A stretch of 64,000 bases of DNA from Nematocida parisii ERTm1 (taxonomy: Eukaryota; Microsporidia): contig NW_013524647.1 in assembly GCF_000250985.1 (NCBI RefSeq), positions 124,001-188,000 on the forward strand. The letters are read 5' to 3'. Under the pieces are notes generated by a model. The model worked only from the letters and a program-made list of their open reading frames with translations, did not search any database and was not told where the DNA came from. Below, piece by piece: positions 54,697-63,099 of this stretch. Positions within the stretch are counted from its first letter, which is position 1. Each line of letters starts with the position of its first letter. The translations under genes were made by a program, and so were the position numbers.

Positions 54697-56181
54697 ATGG
54701 ATACGTCTCAGTTTGTTGGGAAGGATAGTCAGCAAATATACGAAGAGCTGTTTAAGAAGACAGCAGAGCAAGAAAGAAGGTATAACGAAATAGAAAGCAA
54801 AATCAATAATGAAATAATCCGGCTTCTGATTATTGAGCAGGAGGCGATTGAAAAGGACAAGCAGACATTAAAAGAGGAGATCGAGCAGCTGGAGCAGGAG
54901 AAAGAGGCAAGACAAGAGGCAGAGAATGAAGTGCAAGTAAAAAAGAAAGAGACTGAAGAAAAAGAAAAGCAGCTCAAAGAAACATTAAAAACAAAGAAAG
55001 AAATGGAAAAGCAGCTAAAAGAGCTGCAGGGCGCATTGGAGTCTTTTAAGGTTCGGGCTGATCAGGAAATAGAAGAAAGCCAAAAGCGAAAAGAAGAGAT
55101 AGAAAATATCAAAATAAAGGAGAAACAGCTAATTTTTGATCTAAAAGAGAAAGAAAAGGCAGTTTCCCAAAAAGAAAATGAGCTAAAAAAGGAAATTGAT
55201 AGTAAAAACAAAGAAATAGAAAGGGCAGAACTACTTTCTAAGGAAATAGCAGCAGTGCAGGCCGAGTTATCCAAAAGAGAAAAGAAAATTGAAGAGAAAG
55301 AGCAGGAAATAGCACAGTTTGAACAGGCTTTGAAAGAAGTAAAAAGGCTAAAAGATCAGAAGGAAGAAGAGACATATGAGAAAGAAAGAGATTTAAAGAG
55401 AAAGGTTTTAGAGCTAGAAGAAAGGATAAAAACCACTCCAGAGTGCACAGCATCAATTAATGAAGAGATAAACCGGCTAAAAATTGAAAGTGAAATAAGT
55501 AAAGCAAAGGTGGAGGAAAAAAACAAAACAATAGAAATATTGCAGAATACTATTCAAAGACTCGAGTCTTTATTTTCTAAACAGATGGAATATACAATGA
55601 TAACTCTACCCAAAGCAGGATCCCCTGCGCAGATAGAGCAGAGTAAACGTACAGATACTTCTGCCAGCATAAGAACTCTTCTAAAGGAAACAAAACCTGC
55701 AATAAGCCAACCCGATATAATGCCAGAGAAGCCGGCTGTAATCAATACGCAAGCAAATGAAACTGCACAAAATGATGAAGAAAGCTATGAGAATGCGCGA
55801 ATAAATGAGAATGCACCTAAGAGGGAAGTTGTTAAGAAGGATAAAACACCGGCGGTTAAAAGGGCAACAAAAAAATCCGATGCTTTACAAGCAGCACCAA
55901 AAGATAAAGCGCCTGCACCTGCTAAGCAGTCCGGTAAAAGAAAGAGCAAGGGAGAACTGGTTGATATCAAGAAAGAAATGGCAAAGCAGGCGCAAGCAAA
56001 AGAGACCAAAAAACTTAAAGAATCATCAGACTCAGAGAGCGACTCAAAGGACAGAAAGGACTTTAGCACTCTTTTTGCAAAGAAAAAGACAAAGAGCGTA
56101 TTCACTGCCCGGCCTGAGGCTTCTTCTTTCTTTGCAAATCTATCATTTTCAGACTACGAACCAGATACATCAGAAAGGTAG
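54697..56181 (+). CDS. Long coiled-coil protein with basic Pro/Ala/Lys tail
   Basis: A 494-residue protein. Residues about 15-300 are almost continuous coiled coil, very rich in Glu and Lys (EEIEQLEQEKEARQEAENEV is typical). From about 320 on, the chain is low complexity: Thr/Ala/Pro/Lys-rich (KDKTPAVKRATKKSD), then a serine/acidic patch and a C-terminus FFANLSFSDYEPDTSER. The layout suggests a structural or tethering protein, but such composition gives unreliable homology. It could be cytoskeletal, kinetochore-related or a polar-tube-associated scaffold. No specific family is claimed. Confidence 0.72.
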   Translation: MDTSQFVGKDSQQIYEELFKKTAEQERRYNEIESKINNEIIRLLIIEQEAIEKDKQTLKEEIEQLEQEKEARQEAENEVQVKKKETEEKEKQLKETLKTKKEMEKQLKELQGALESFKVRADQEIEESQKRKEEIENIKIKEKQLIFDLKEKEKAVSQKENELKKEIDSKNKEIERAELLSKEIAAVQAELSKREKKIEEKEQEIAQFEQALKEVKRLKDQKEEETYEKERDLKRKVLELEERIKTTPECTASINEEINRLKIESEISKAKVEEKNKTIEILQNTIQRLESLFSKQMEYTMITLPKAGSPAQIEQSKRTDTSASIRTLLKETKPAISQPDIMPEKPAVINTQANETAQNDEESYENARINENAPKREVVKKDKTPAVKRATKKSDALQAAPKDKAPAPAKQSGKRKSKGELVDIKKEMAKQAQAKETKKLKESSDSESDSKDRKDFSTLFAKKKTKSVFTARPEASSFFANLSFSDYEPDTSER

Positions 56182-56609
56182 AAATAATCCTAATAGTACA
56201 TTTCGAGGGAAAACAATAGGAATCACATGTAATAGAAATAATAACAACTGTACAATTTCATTAGATTTATTTAAATTAAGTGTTTGCTTTTGTTCTTAAA
56301 TTGAATCTAGTATTAATCGAATTTTCTTTTTAACTATAAAAATAAGATAAGATGCATTGTATACTCCTGGAATATTTCTATTATATATTAGGGTGAGAAT
56401 CAAAAGCAACTAATTTTGTCTTATACAACAGGATATATGCGTGTATAATGCACAAACAACCTAGGAGTATATATAGAATTAGCCAGAGATTTCTTAGGCA
56501 TAAATAACCCTAAATACAGAAGTTTCGATTAGAAGCAGTGCATTTAGGCATATTTTAATACTTACTTACGTCTATATGTGCATCTTATTAGATTTGCATT
56601 AATGCGCTG
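56182..56609. other. AT-rich spacer between convergent genes
   Basis: About 430 bp; contains AAATAACCCTAAATACAG near 56502-56519, a one-base variant of the recurrent motif. Nothing else is supported. Confidence 0.45.
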
Positions 56610-57188
56610 CTATTCAGTTTCATCTGCCAAATCTCGTTGTATAGCCATATGTGGTAAGATATATTCCTTTATTTTTCTAAATTCATAGAATGTAAGATTG
56701 TTCATTCCTATTACGGGGGTGTCTATAAATTCTACTCCTTTTAAGAGCTTTTTTATTCTGAGCTCTTTAAGCTTCTTTATGAGTATTTTAATCTCTCCAA
56801 TATTTTCAGTTATGTCACAGCTATCTAAACATGTCTCTGCATTATCAAATATGTACATGCTAACTGGTGCAAATTCATCGGGGGAAGTTTCCTCTAAATC
56901 AATTGTTTTCTGCAAGTATTTTATGCACAGCCAGTCTGGTGGCTGTATTGTGCATAGAAGAGAGTGTCTTAAGAATAGTGCTACATATAAAGGAACTGTA
57001 GCTGGCGCCATGGGGAAGAATGGGCCAAATGTGCCTATTGCCATCTCCAACTTATCCATACTAACTAATGGAACAATAATCACTCGCTCACTCTGCGCTA
57101 GCATTGCTTCTGCAGTTCTTTCTCGTTTTATACGCTTTTCTGCGCTACCAACCATTTCATCAGAGCTTCTTAATAATCCATATGCCAT
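56610..57188 (-). CDS. PSF2: GINS complex subunit PSF2
   Basis: A 192-residue GINS subunit, part of the CMG replicative helicase. The family pattern is clear: VIIVPLVSMDKLEMAIGTFGPF near residue 37, a PPDWLCIKYL helix, then FAPVSMYIFDNAE and LKELRIKKLLKG. Length is normal for PSF2 (about 185-215). The gene is divergent from the G-patch gene, with only 16 bp between the two start codons. Confidence 0.9.
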   Translation of the reverse strand: MAYGLLRSSDEMVGSAEKRIKRERTAEAMLAQSERVIIVPLVSMDKLEMAIGTFGPFFPMAPATVPLYVALFLRHSLLCTIQPPDWLCIKYLQKTIDLEETSPDEFAPVSMYIFDNAETCLDSCDITENIGEIKILIKKLKELRIKKLLKGVEFIDTPVIGMNNLTFYEFRKIKEYILPHMAIQRDLADETE

Positions 57189-57204
57189 GGTAAAATAATT
57201 TTCA

Positions 57205-57519
57205 ATGAGAAGACAAGAGCCTTTCTATATGCAGTTTGTTAGACGAAGCCAAGAAAAAAAAAGAGAAAGAGAAAGCATGCTACTTAACAACGTATCGACC
57301 AGTCTTAAGAAGAGTATAGGATATTCTATACTTCTAAATATGGGTTGGAATACAAATGAAGGACTTGGCAAGAATAAAGACGGGCGCACTACAATCGACG
57401 GGCTAGTCCAGCAAAAAAAACGGATAAAAAGAGCATGCCCATACCAAATGGACTATAGAGCATCTGAGGAGGAGTACAACAGGCTTCTTAAGGAGAAAGC
57501 CGCTTGCAATAGAGAATAG
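57205..57519 (+). CDS. Small G-patch domain protein
   Basis: A 104-residue protein carrying a G-patch (about residues 37-70): SIGYSILLNMGWNTNEGLGKN, then KDGRTTIDGLVQQKKR. G-patch proteins are activators of DEAH-box helicases such as Prp43/DHX15 in splicing and ribosome assembly. In a genome lacking visible introns a ribosome-assembly partner is more likely, but this is inference. The rest is basic and short. It starts 16 bp from divergent PSF2 and is followed after 68 bp by the PAT1-like gene on the same strand. Confidence 0.85.
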   Translation: MRRQEPFYMQFVRRSQEKKRERESMLLNNVSTSLKKSIGYSILLNMGWNTNEGLGKNKDGRTTIDGLVQQKKRIKRACPYQMDYRASEEEYNRLLKEKAACNRE

Positions 57520-57587
57520 AGTATTTTTACTTAAATAGAAAGATATTTGCCCACATATTAGAAAGCCTTTGGTAGAAATATTTTTAT

Positions 57588-58607
57588 ATGAAGGGAAAAC
57601 TGCGGCATAATGGAATCCGAAGGGAAGATTTTGCACACAGAAAGATATCTTACGATAATTTTATGACACAGAAAGAGAAAGACTTTGTCGCCTTTCTGTT
57701 TGAGAGAACTCTTAAGAAGAAAGAACGCGTCTGTCCAGACTTTTATACCAAAGAAAGAGTTCCCAGACCAGAGCTCCGAAAAAAAGAGGCTTCAGAGGAG
57801 GAACGGCTATTTGAGGGCGTTCTTGGAATGGCAATTAGAAAGTCAACTAAGAAAACAATAACCACAAAGGATGAAGGCGAAAATAGCCAAGTATTCATTA
57901 AAAAGTTAATCTCTCGAGGAAAAATAGAAGAAATATATGATATTTTAAACATTTCAGAACTGTTCATAGATGAGCCTGCTTCTACAGAGGATAAAGATGC
58001 AGACTCTATTGGAACTAACAAAGTAGATACAGAAGCTATTATAGAAAAGCTTAAAGAAATAGGAGAAGATCTATTCAACATGGACAAGGGGATAGAGCTA
58101 GTTGACAAGCTTCTGTTTACTCGGCCAGAAGAGAGGAAGCAATACTCAAGCACAATTGTATCTATTCTTATAGATAGGATTCGATATATTTATTACACAT
58201 CAGATCTCTGTGATTATGTGAGTAAGCTGGTTCCTATTATAAAAGAGACCCTTCCGTCACTAACGCTAAAGCCAGAAGTTTTGGCCAGTCTGTTTATTTC
58301 TAATACAACTGGAATTTTAATTGGGCACATTCTTCTAGTTATATTCAAGAAAGAAAATCCAGACCTGCTCTTTGGCATATGCAAACTTATCCCGGGACTT
58401 CTTACTCCTGGATGTATTTCCAGAATGTTTTTAAAAATACCACACCCGCTTATATGGAGGTTTTTAGCTGTCTGTTCTAAAAAAATGCCATTTTCCGAAC
58501 TGGCTGATCTCAGAAAAAGGCTTGATTCCTACATAATAGCAGGGCTTAAAAAGAAATCCCCTGTCTTGGTTGATAATATAAGAATATTTCTTAAAAGATG
58601 CCCGTAA
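57588..58607 (+). CDS. PAT1: PAT1-like mRNA decapping/decay factor
   Basis: A 339-residue protein likely to be a short PAT1, which bridges Lsm1-7 and Dcp2/Dhh1 in mRNA decay. The segment FMTQKEKDFVAFLFERTL, then VCPDFYTKERV, follows the Pat1 middle-region pattern MTxxEKxWV...DDYYY. A helical linker ELFIDEP-like region is followed by a C-terminal alpha solenoid (about 170-335; DLFNMDKGIELVDKLLF, then IVSILIDRI). The N-terminal Pro/Gln-rich domain of yeast Pat1 (796 residues) is missing. Similarity is moderate and judged by eye. Confidence 0.6.
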   Translation: MKGKLRHNGIRREDFAHRKISYDNFMTQKEKDFVAFLFERTLKKKERVCPDFYTKERVPRPELRKKEASEEERLFEGVLGMAIRKSTKKTITTKDEGENSQVFIKKLISRGKIEEIYDILNISELFIDEPASTEDKDADSIGTNKVDTEAIIEKLKEIGEDLFNMDKGIELVDKLLFTRPEERKQYSSTIVSILIDRIRYIYYTSDLCDYVSKLVPIIKETLPSLTLKPEVLASLFISNTTGILIGHILLVIFKKENPDLLFGICKLIPGLLTPGCISRMFLKIPHPLIWRFLAVCSKKMPFSELADLRKRLDSYIIAGLKKKSPVLVDNIRIFLKRCP

Positions 58608-58656
58608 ATAAATAGTGTTCTGTTATTAGTTAAATTTATATTTTCAGTTTGGCTTT

Positions 58657-58665
58657 TTCGGGTTA
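58657..58665 (-). promoter_or_regulatory. TAACCCGAA motif copy 8
   Basis: On the minus strand the motif AATAACCCGAA overlaps the TAA stop codon (58663-58665) of the ORC2 gene, between the two convergent genes PAT1 and ORC2. It is the only copy that touches a coding sequence. Confidence 0.4.
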
Positions 58666-59421
58666 TTTACTGTCTCCATCTAAAATACCAATTATCTCAG
58701 AAAGCTCTTTCTTTGTTAGGGTCAGCTTGGCTACCCCATTTTTCTCTACAAGAATGTTAGAGTCTATAAATGCAGAAAGAGCCTCTCTAAACGCGCTATA
58801 ATTAACAATCAGCAGCTTTTTCTTCTCTTTGTTGAAAATATCTCGAAGAGAAAACTCTATCCTGGTAGCAGCCGCTTTTAGAGCCAATTTAAATATCTTT
58901 TTACTGAGCACGCCCACACAGTCGTACACATTTAATGTTTCATCAATTCGTGTGGAAATACCCGGCCGTTTCTTTTCTTCTGCTATGAAGGTTGTAAAGT
59001 CTCTCATCACAAAATTATACTGCAAAAGCTCATCAAAGGAAAGATACAGCTCTCTGTGCTGGATAACAATCATCTTTAAGTTTTCTGTTCTATCAAGTAC
59101 GTCCTTTCGCAGATTCATAATCGCAATTGGTTTGGCCTTTTCTCTTGTAAGAAGTGCATTTATATGGCGCAATGCTTGTTTTAATTCAGTTTCTACTGGC
59201 TCTAGTTCATAATATTCATATAGATTCCTTGTAGTTACTACGCTCTCACCTTCTTGAAAGTCAATTATAAAAATATCTGGAAACAGTTCTTTTACTAAAT
59301 CTATCTTATATCCATAGCCGTATATGTATAAATTGAAATATTCCAGAAGAGAATGATACTCGTTTGAAATCGCCCGATGGAACTCTAGTAGTTTCTGTGA
59401 GAGTGTACTGTTTAAATCCAT
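58663..59421 (-). CDS. ORC2: Origin recognition complex subunit 2 (reduced)
   Basis: A 252-residue divergent ORC2. The pattern EYFNLYIYGYGYKIDLVKEL matches the ORC2 YNxLxYGxGSKxxLL region, AIMNLRKDVLDRTENLKMIVIQHREL matches the IHNID...IASID region, and a C-terminal winged-helix (about 190-250, EFSLRDIFNKEKKKLLIVNYSAFREAL) ends the protein. It is less than half of yeast or human ORC2: the N-terminal disordered region is gone and only the AAA-like core and winged helix remain. As in other ORC2 proteins, no Walker A motif is seen. It converges on PAT1. Confidence 0.75.
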   Translation of the reverse strand: MDLNSTLSQKLLEFHRAISNEYHSLLEYFNLYIYGYGYKIDLVKELFPDIFIIDFQEGESVVTTRNLYEYYELEPVETELKQALRHINALLTREKAKPIAIMNLRKDVLDRTENLKMIVIQHRELYLSFDELLQYNFVMRDFTTFIAEEKKRPGISTRIDETLNVYDCVGVLSKKIFKLALKAAATRIEFSLRDIFNKEKKKLLIVNYSAFREALSAFIDSNILVEKNGVAKLTLTKKELSEIIGILDGDSK

Positions 59422-60272
59422 TAAAGAATTTTGCGGTATAATTAAAAATAAATAGAATCTGTATTAAGTATGCATTCTTTCTTAATACCGCAGTAGATTT
59501 AAGTAAGAGTTGTTTTATAGTAGCAATCATAAAGTGCAAAATCCCTTTCAAAGAAAAAAGAACCATATATGAAATACAAAGTCACTTTATTTATTAAGCA
59601 GTCATATGAATTTAAATAATACGAATGAGAATTCTTTGTTTAGGCCAATAAGTGCTGCCCAGTTATATATCTATAGATATCATAATGTAACTAGAATGAT
59701 CATTATTTGTTAATCAAACTATAAATATCTAGAGCTCAGATAGCTGGTTTATAATAAAAGAATACTCTGCGGCACTGTTATCAGTTAACTCTTCTATTAG
59801 TGCATGTTTTGGTTCTTTTTACATAATTAAATGATTACTCTATTATTTTTAATTCCTTTTTCGTTTAGAGCATAGTAATTCTAGCTCTACTAACGGCTTC
59901 CAAACTACTTAGAAGAATAATGCCTGTTTCTAAAATAGATGATATATTAAAGTATGCCAGATTAATTTATAACACAGTATATGCAGAGTGCCGATTTTTC
60001 TATTATACATTTACGTGTGTGTTGTGGTTTTGTTGCTATTTATGTATGTTTGGATGGATTCATCTGTTTTCTGTATATCTTGGTTCTATATAAATATTAA
60101 ATAATTGCGTTTATTTTAAAAGCCTAAACATATTATATGGAGGTATACACATTTAAAATAAATTAAAGAAAAGACAAAAAACAAATCAGAATTTATATAC
60201 TGTGATTATAGCCAAATGCCGACCAAATCCGAAATACAAACACTGGATCTATTTATATCGATGTAGCAAAAA
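59422..60272. other. Long AT-rich spacer
   Basis: About 850 bp upstream of ORC2. AT-rich with a GACCAAATCCGAAATACAAAC relative of the recurrent motif near 60220. No gene or folded RNA was recognised. Confidence 0.45.
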
Positions 60273-61142
60273 CTATTCTATATAAGAAGAAGTGGTTTTG
60301 CAGGAATAGAGAACAAAGTTGCAACTTGCTCTCTTTAACTTTGACACTTTTTCAATTATATGTAGTTTAACTTGCTTAACCACCTCAAGATATAAAAACA
60401 CATCATTTACTACATGGGTAGTTCGTGGTGCTCTCACAGTCAGTGCATACTGCAAAGTATTATACAGACCAGTATAACTCTTGCGAAGCACTGGGCTGTG
60501 TGCAAACAGGTATTTTAGGTAGATTGTAGGCTGCAATTCTTCTAAAATACAGTTCTTTGTTCTTATATTGGTGGGCATTCTTCGAGAAACAGTTTCTGAG
60601 GGACTATCTTTTTCTTTAAGAATTCTATCTATGTGCTTTTGTTCAATAGCCTCAACTGCAGTAGATATCTCTAGATTGTTTTCCCGCATGTATTCAAGTA
60701 TGGCTAATGGTGTTCGAGAGTCTATTGAGTGTGTTAGATTGTTTCTAACAATCTTCTCTATTGCATTTATATAGCAGCATGCATCATTAATTATGTCAAC
60801 AATGACATGTTTACTTTGCATTGCATGAGAAGGGTGGATTCGCCGAGTGTTTTTTAAAGGCCCACGAGAAAGTGATTTCTTGCTAGAGCCATGCTTTTCC
60901 AAAGACATCTCATTACCACTTCCATTTGACTCAGGAGAACCATCAGAGTTTTCAGGTTTTCTAGTTTTCTTTGATTTTTTAAAGACGGAAATAGTTTTTT
61001 TGGCTATATACTTAACACCTTTCTTGACCTTTTTATAGGTGCTTTTGGGTATTTTAATTGCCTTCTTTCCAACCTTTTTTATAAATCGAAGGATTGATAG
61101 ATTGCTTGATTGGGTGCTTCTCTCGTTATCCCTTTCTGTCAT
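60273..61142 (-). CDS. Basic protein of unknown function
   Basis: A 289-residue protein starting MTERDNERSTQSSNLS. A strongly basic N-terminal region (about 20-65, FIKKVGKKAIKIPKSTYKK) is followed by a polar linker and a helical domain (about 110-285). The helical domain has THSIDSRTPLAILEYMRENNLE and LQPTIYLKYLFAHSPVLRKSY, spaced somewhat like a RhoGAP fold, but the catalytic arginine finger is not identifiable. The ATG at 61142 was preferred to a frame 20 residues longer. No family is claimed. Confidence 0.6.
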   Translation of the reverse strand: MTERDNERSTQSSNLSILRFIKKVGKKAIKIPKSTYKKVKKGVKYIAKKTISVFKKSKKTRKPENSDGSPESNGSGNEMSLEKHGSSKKSLSRGPLKNTRRIHPSHAMQSKHVIVDIINDACCYINAIEKIVRNNLTHSIDSRTPLAILEYMRENNLEISTAVEAIEQKHIDRILKEKDSPSETVSRRMPTNIRTKNCILEELQPTIYLKYLFAHSPVLRKSYTGLYNTLQYALTVRAPRTTHVVNDVFLYLEVVKQVKLHIIEKVSKLKRASCNFVLYSCKTTSSYIE

Positions 61143-61341
61143 TGCAAAATCAACAAAACAATAGATATTTATACGAATAGATGAATCTAGTAAACAAAAC
61201 ACAAATATTTACAATATAACCTAATAATTGACACATTAAGTGCAGTAAACAACTGGTGCGCGCACATTTAAAACAATTAAGAGAATAATCAGAAATAAAA
61301 TGATCTTCAAACTCTATAATACTGAATAGCAACAAATATTT

Positions 61342-62259
61342 TTATTTGCTCTCAATTAAAGAATAGAGAAGCTTTATTTCAGCTGCATACTTGTCTGGAT
61401 CAGGAGTCTCAAGTATCATTGGAATCTCATTAAAGATCGAGCTATTCATAATATAGGAGAATGCTTCTAAACCAATTAGGCCCTTTCCAATACACTCGTG
61501 CCTGTCTCTCTTGCTCCCCAGAGGTTCTTTACTATCGTTCAGATGCACGCCCTTTAAGTACTCTAGACCAACTGTTCTGTCAAAATCTTCCATAACTTTT
61601 TTAAACTTCTCCTTGGTGGTAATGTCATATCCAGCGCCAAAGAGGTGGCAGGTATCTAAGCATACACCAATTCTATCTTTATTTTCAACCCCATCAATTA
61701 TTAGTTTTAGTTCTTTAAACTTAGATCCAACTGTATTTCCCTGCCCTGCCATGTTTTCTATTACAACAACAACCGATTGTGTTACTTTGTGCGCTTTATT
61801 TATATTATCAGATATGAGCATACATGCAGCTTCAATTGGAAGCTTGCCAACATTACTACCGGGGTGTATATTGCACAATGGAATTCCTAACTGATCACAC
61901 CGGACCAGCTCGTCTAAGAATAGGTTATATGATCTATCCGCCTTTTCTTTATCGGGCTGGGCCAAATTTATCAGATAAGAGCCGTGTGGTAGTAATTTTT
62001 CATGTGTGTTTGCATTTCTGAATGCTCGGATAGTCTCTGATGTATATGGCTTTGCATTAAAAGTTCTTTGTGATTTTAGAAAAAACCCAGCTGCATACGC
62101 CTTTATTCCTTTGAGCTTTTCAAAGATAAGGTCGATTCCCCCTTGGATAGACAGATGCGCGCCCACATGTTTGTTACTTGCCTCAATTATTTCATCAGTT
62201 GGCTCATTTAATGTAAAACATTCGGTCTTCTCCTTTTTCTGTATAAATTTACTTAGCAT
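61342..62259 (-). CDS. APN1: AP endonuclease IV (Apn1)
   Basis: A 305-residue TIM-barrel base-excision-repair nuclease. Metal ligands of the family are visible: HVGAHLS, NIHPGS, VIENMAG, LDTCHLFGAGYD, VHLNDSK, DRHECIGKG and MILETPDP. It cuts DNA at abasic sites. The length is near that of E. coli Nfo (285) and yeast Apn1 (367), with a short lysine-rich N-terminus. Endonuclease IV is normal in fungi and microsporidia, so no recent transfer is implied. Confidence 0.93.
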   Translation of the reverse strand: MLSKFIQKKEKTECFTLNEPTDEIIEASNKHVGAHLSIQGGIDLIFEKLKGIKAYAAGFFLKSQRTFNAKPYTSETIRAFRNANTHEKLLPHGSYLINLAQPDKEKADRSYNLFLDELVRCDQLGIPLCNIHPGSNVGKLPIEAACMLISDNINKAHKVTQSVVVVIENMAGQGNTVGSKFKELKLIIDGVENKDRIGVCLDTCHLFGAGYDITTKEKFKKVMEDFDRTVGLEYLKGVHLNDSKEPLGSKRDRHECIGKGLIGLEAFSYIMNSSIFNEIPMILETPDPDKYAAEIKLLYSLIESK

Positions 62260-62487
62260 TCACTACAGAGAAAAATACGAAAAATATAATCCCAGAAATA
62301 TAAAAGATCATCGCTGTTATAGAAAATTCAGTTAAGATTTGTAATATAAGCATTATTTATTAAAATAAAATATTATTTATGCCTTACACGATTTAATTAA
62401 ACACTGAAATTGCAAAAGTACCTAAGTAAAATATGTGTATTAGATAAACCAAACTATTATATTGAAGTTTTTGACTGTGTCTAGGTA
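62260..62487. other. AT-rich spacer with repeat fragment
   Basis: About 230 bp holding the partial MITE inverted repeat at 62351-62387. Confidence 0.5.
62351..62387 (+). repeat. Partial copy of the MITE terminal repeat
   Basis: CATTATTTATTAAAATAAAA... matches the inner 37 bp of the 51-bp repeat at 17036-17086, with one substitution and one missing T, and ends in the same ATTTATGCCTTAC. The outer part (ATATGTGAACTATG) is absent. It may be a solo or degraded end of the same element family. Confidence 0.6.
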
Positions 62488-63099
62488 TTATCTTCTAGTA
62501 AGAGGGAGGTGGGATGTTTGTACAAAGAATATGAATAATAACATAAATAGAGCACTAAGGCATATAAGGTATCCAGTATCAGAGGAAATTGGAATTAGAA
62601 TAGAATATACATATATTGAAAATAATGTATAAAAAGTATATACAACAAATATAAATAGTATCTGGATGAAAATAGAAGAGTGAAGACAGCAAACAAGTGT
62701 TATAAGGAGAACAGAGGCTTCTGGATACTTAAATACATAGGGAATGGCATGGGAAAGGATAAACAGTGTTAGAATCAAGATAGAGACGCCACCAAACGAT
62801 CTAAAATAATCTGGAGAATTTCTCTTCACATGAAATCCATTGTATAGGTGCATGTAGTAGAAAGGAAGGACTGAAAAGGGGCCATAGAAGTAAAGGTGGT
62901 TTTCGTATAAATTTGAAACTCTTGGATTAATATATAGCAAATTATAGCTATAAGATGGCTTTATAGAATTATATCTGCATCCTCGGCAGATGCAAAACTT
63001 CTCAGAGTCTTTTTTAAGAGGGGATGCTATTTCTGGCGCCTTTTTTATGGTTTTATGAGAATTCTCTTTAAATCTGGAAAAAATTCTTATCTTCCTCAT
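62488..63099 (-). CDS. Multi-pass membrane protein, unknown
   Basis: A 203-residue protein. The N-terminal third is soluble and contains EKFCICRGCRYNSIKPSYSY; the cysteines may form a small metal site. The C-terminal two thirds hold about four membrane helices (SILILTLFILSHAIPYV, LLITLVCCLHSSIFIQILFIFVV, TLFSIYVYSILIPI and ICLSALFMLLFIFFV). It ends with TSHLPLTRR. No family was recognised. It starts close to an AT-rich, gene-free end of the window. Confidence 0.65.
   Translation of the reverse strand: MRKIRIFSRFKENSHKTIKKAPEIASPLKKDSEKFCICRGCRYNSIKPSYSYNLLYINPRVSNLYENHLYFYGPFSVLPFYYMHLYNGFHVKRNSPDYFRSFGGVSILILTLFILSHAIPYVFKYPEASVLLITLVCCLHSSIFIQILFIFVVYTFYTLFSIYVYSILIPISSDTGYLICLSALFMLLFIFFVQTSHLPLTRR

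Noticed and set aside
60273-61142. RhoGAP domain in the basic protein
   Set aside because: Helix spacing is only loosely similar and the arginine finger is not identifiable.
61342-62259. Recent bacterial transfer of endonuclease IV
   Set aside because: The enzyme is normal in fungi and microsporidia, and base composition matches the neighbours.
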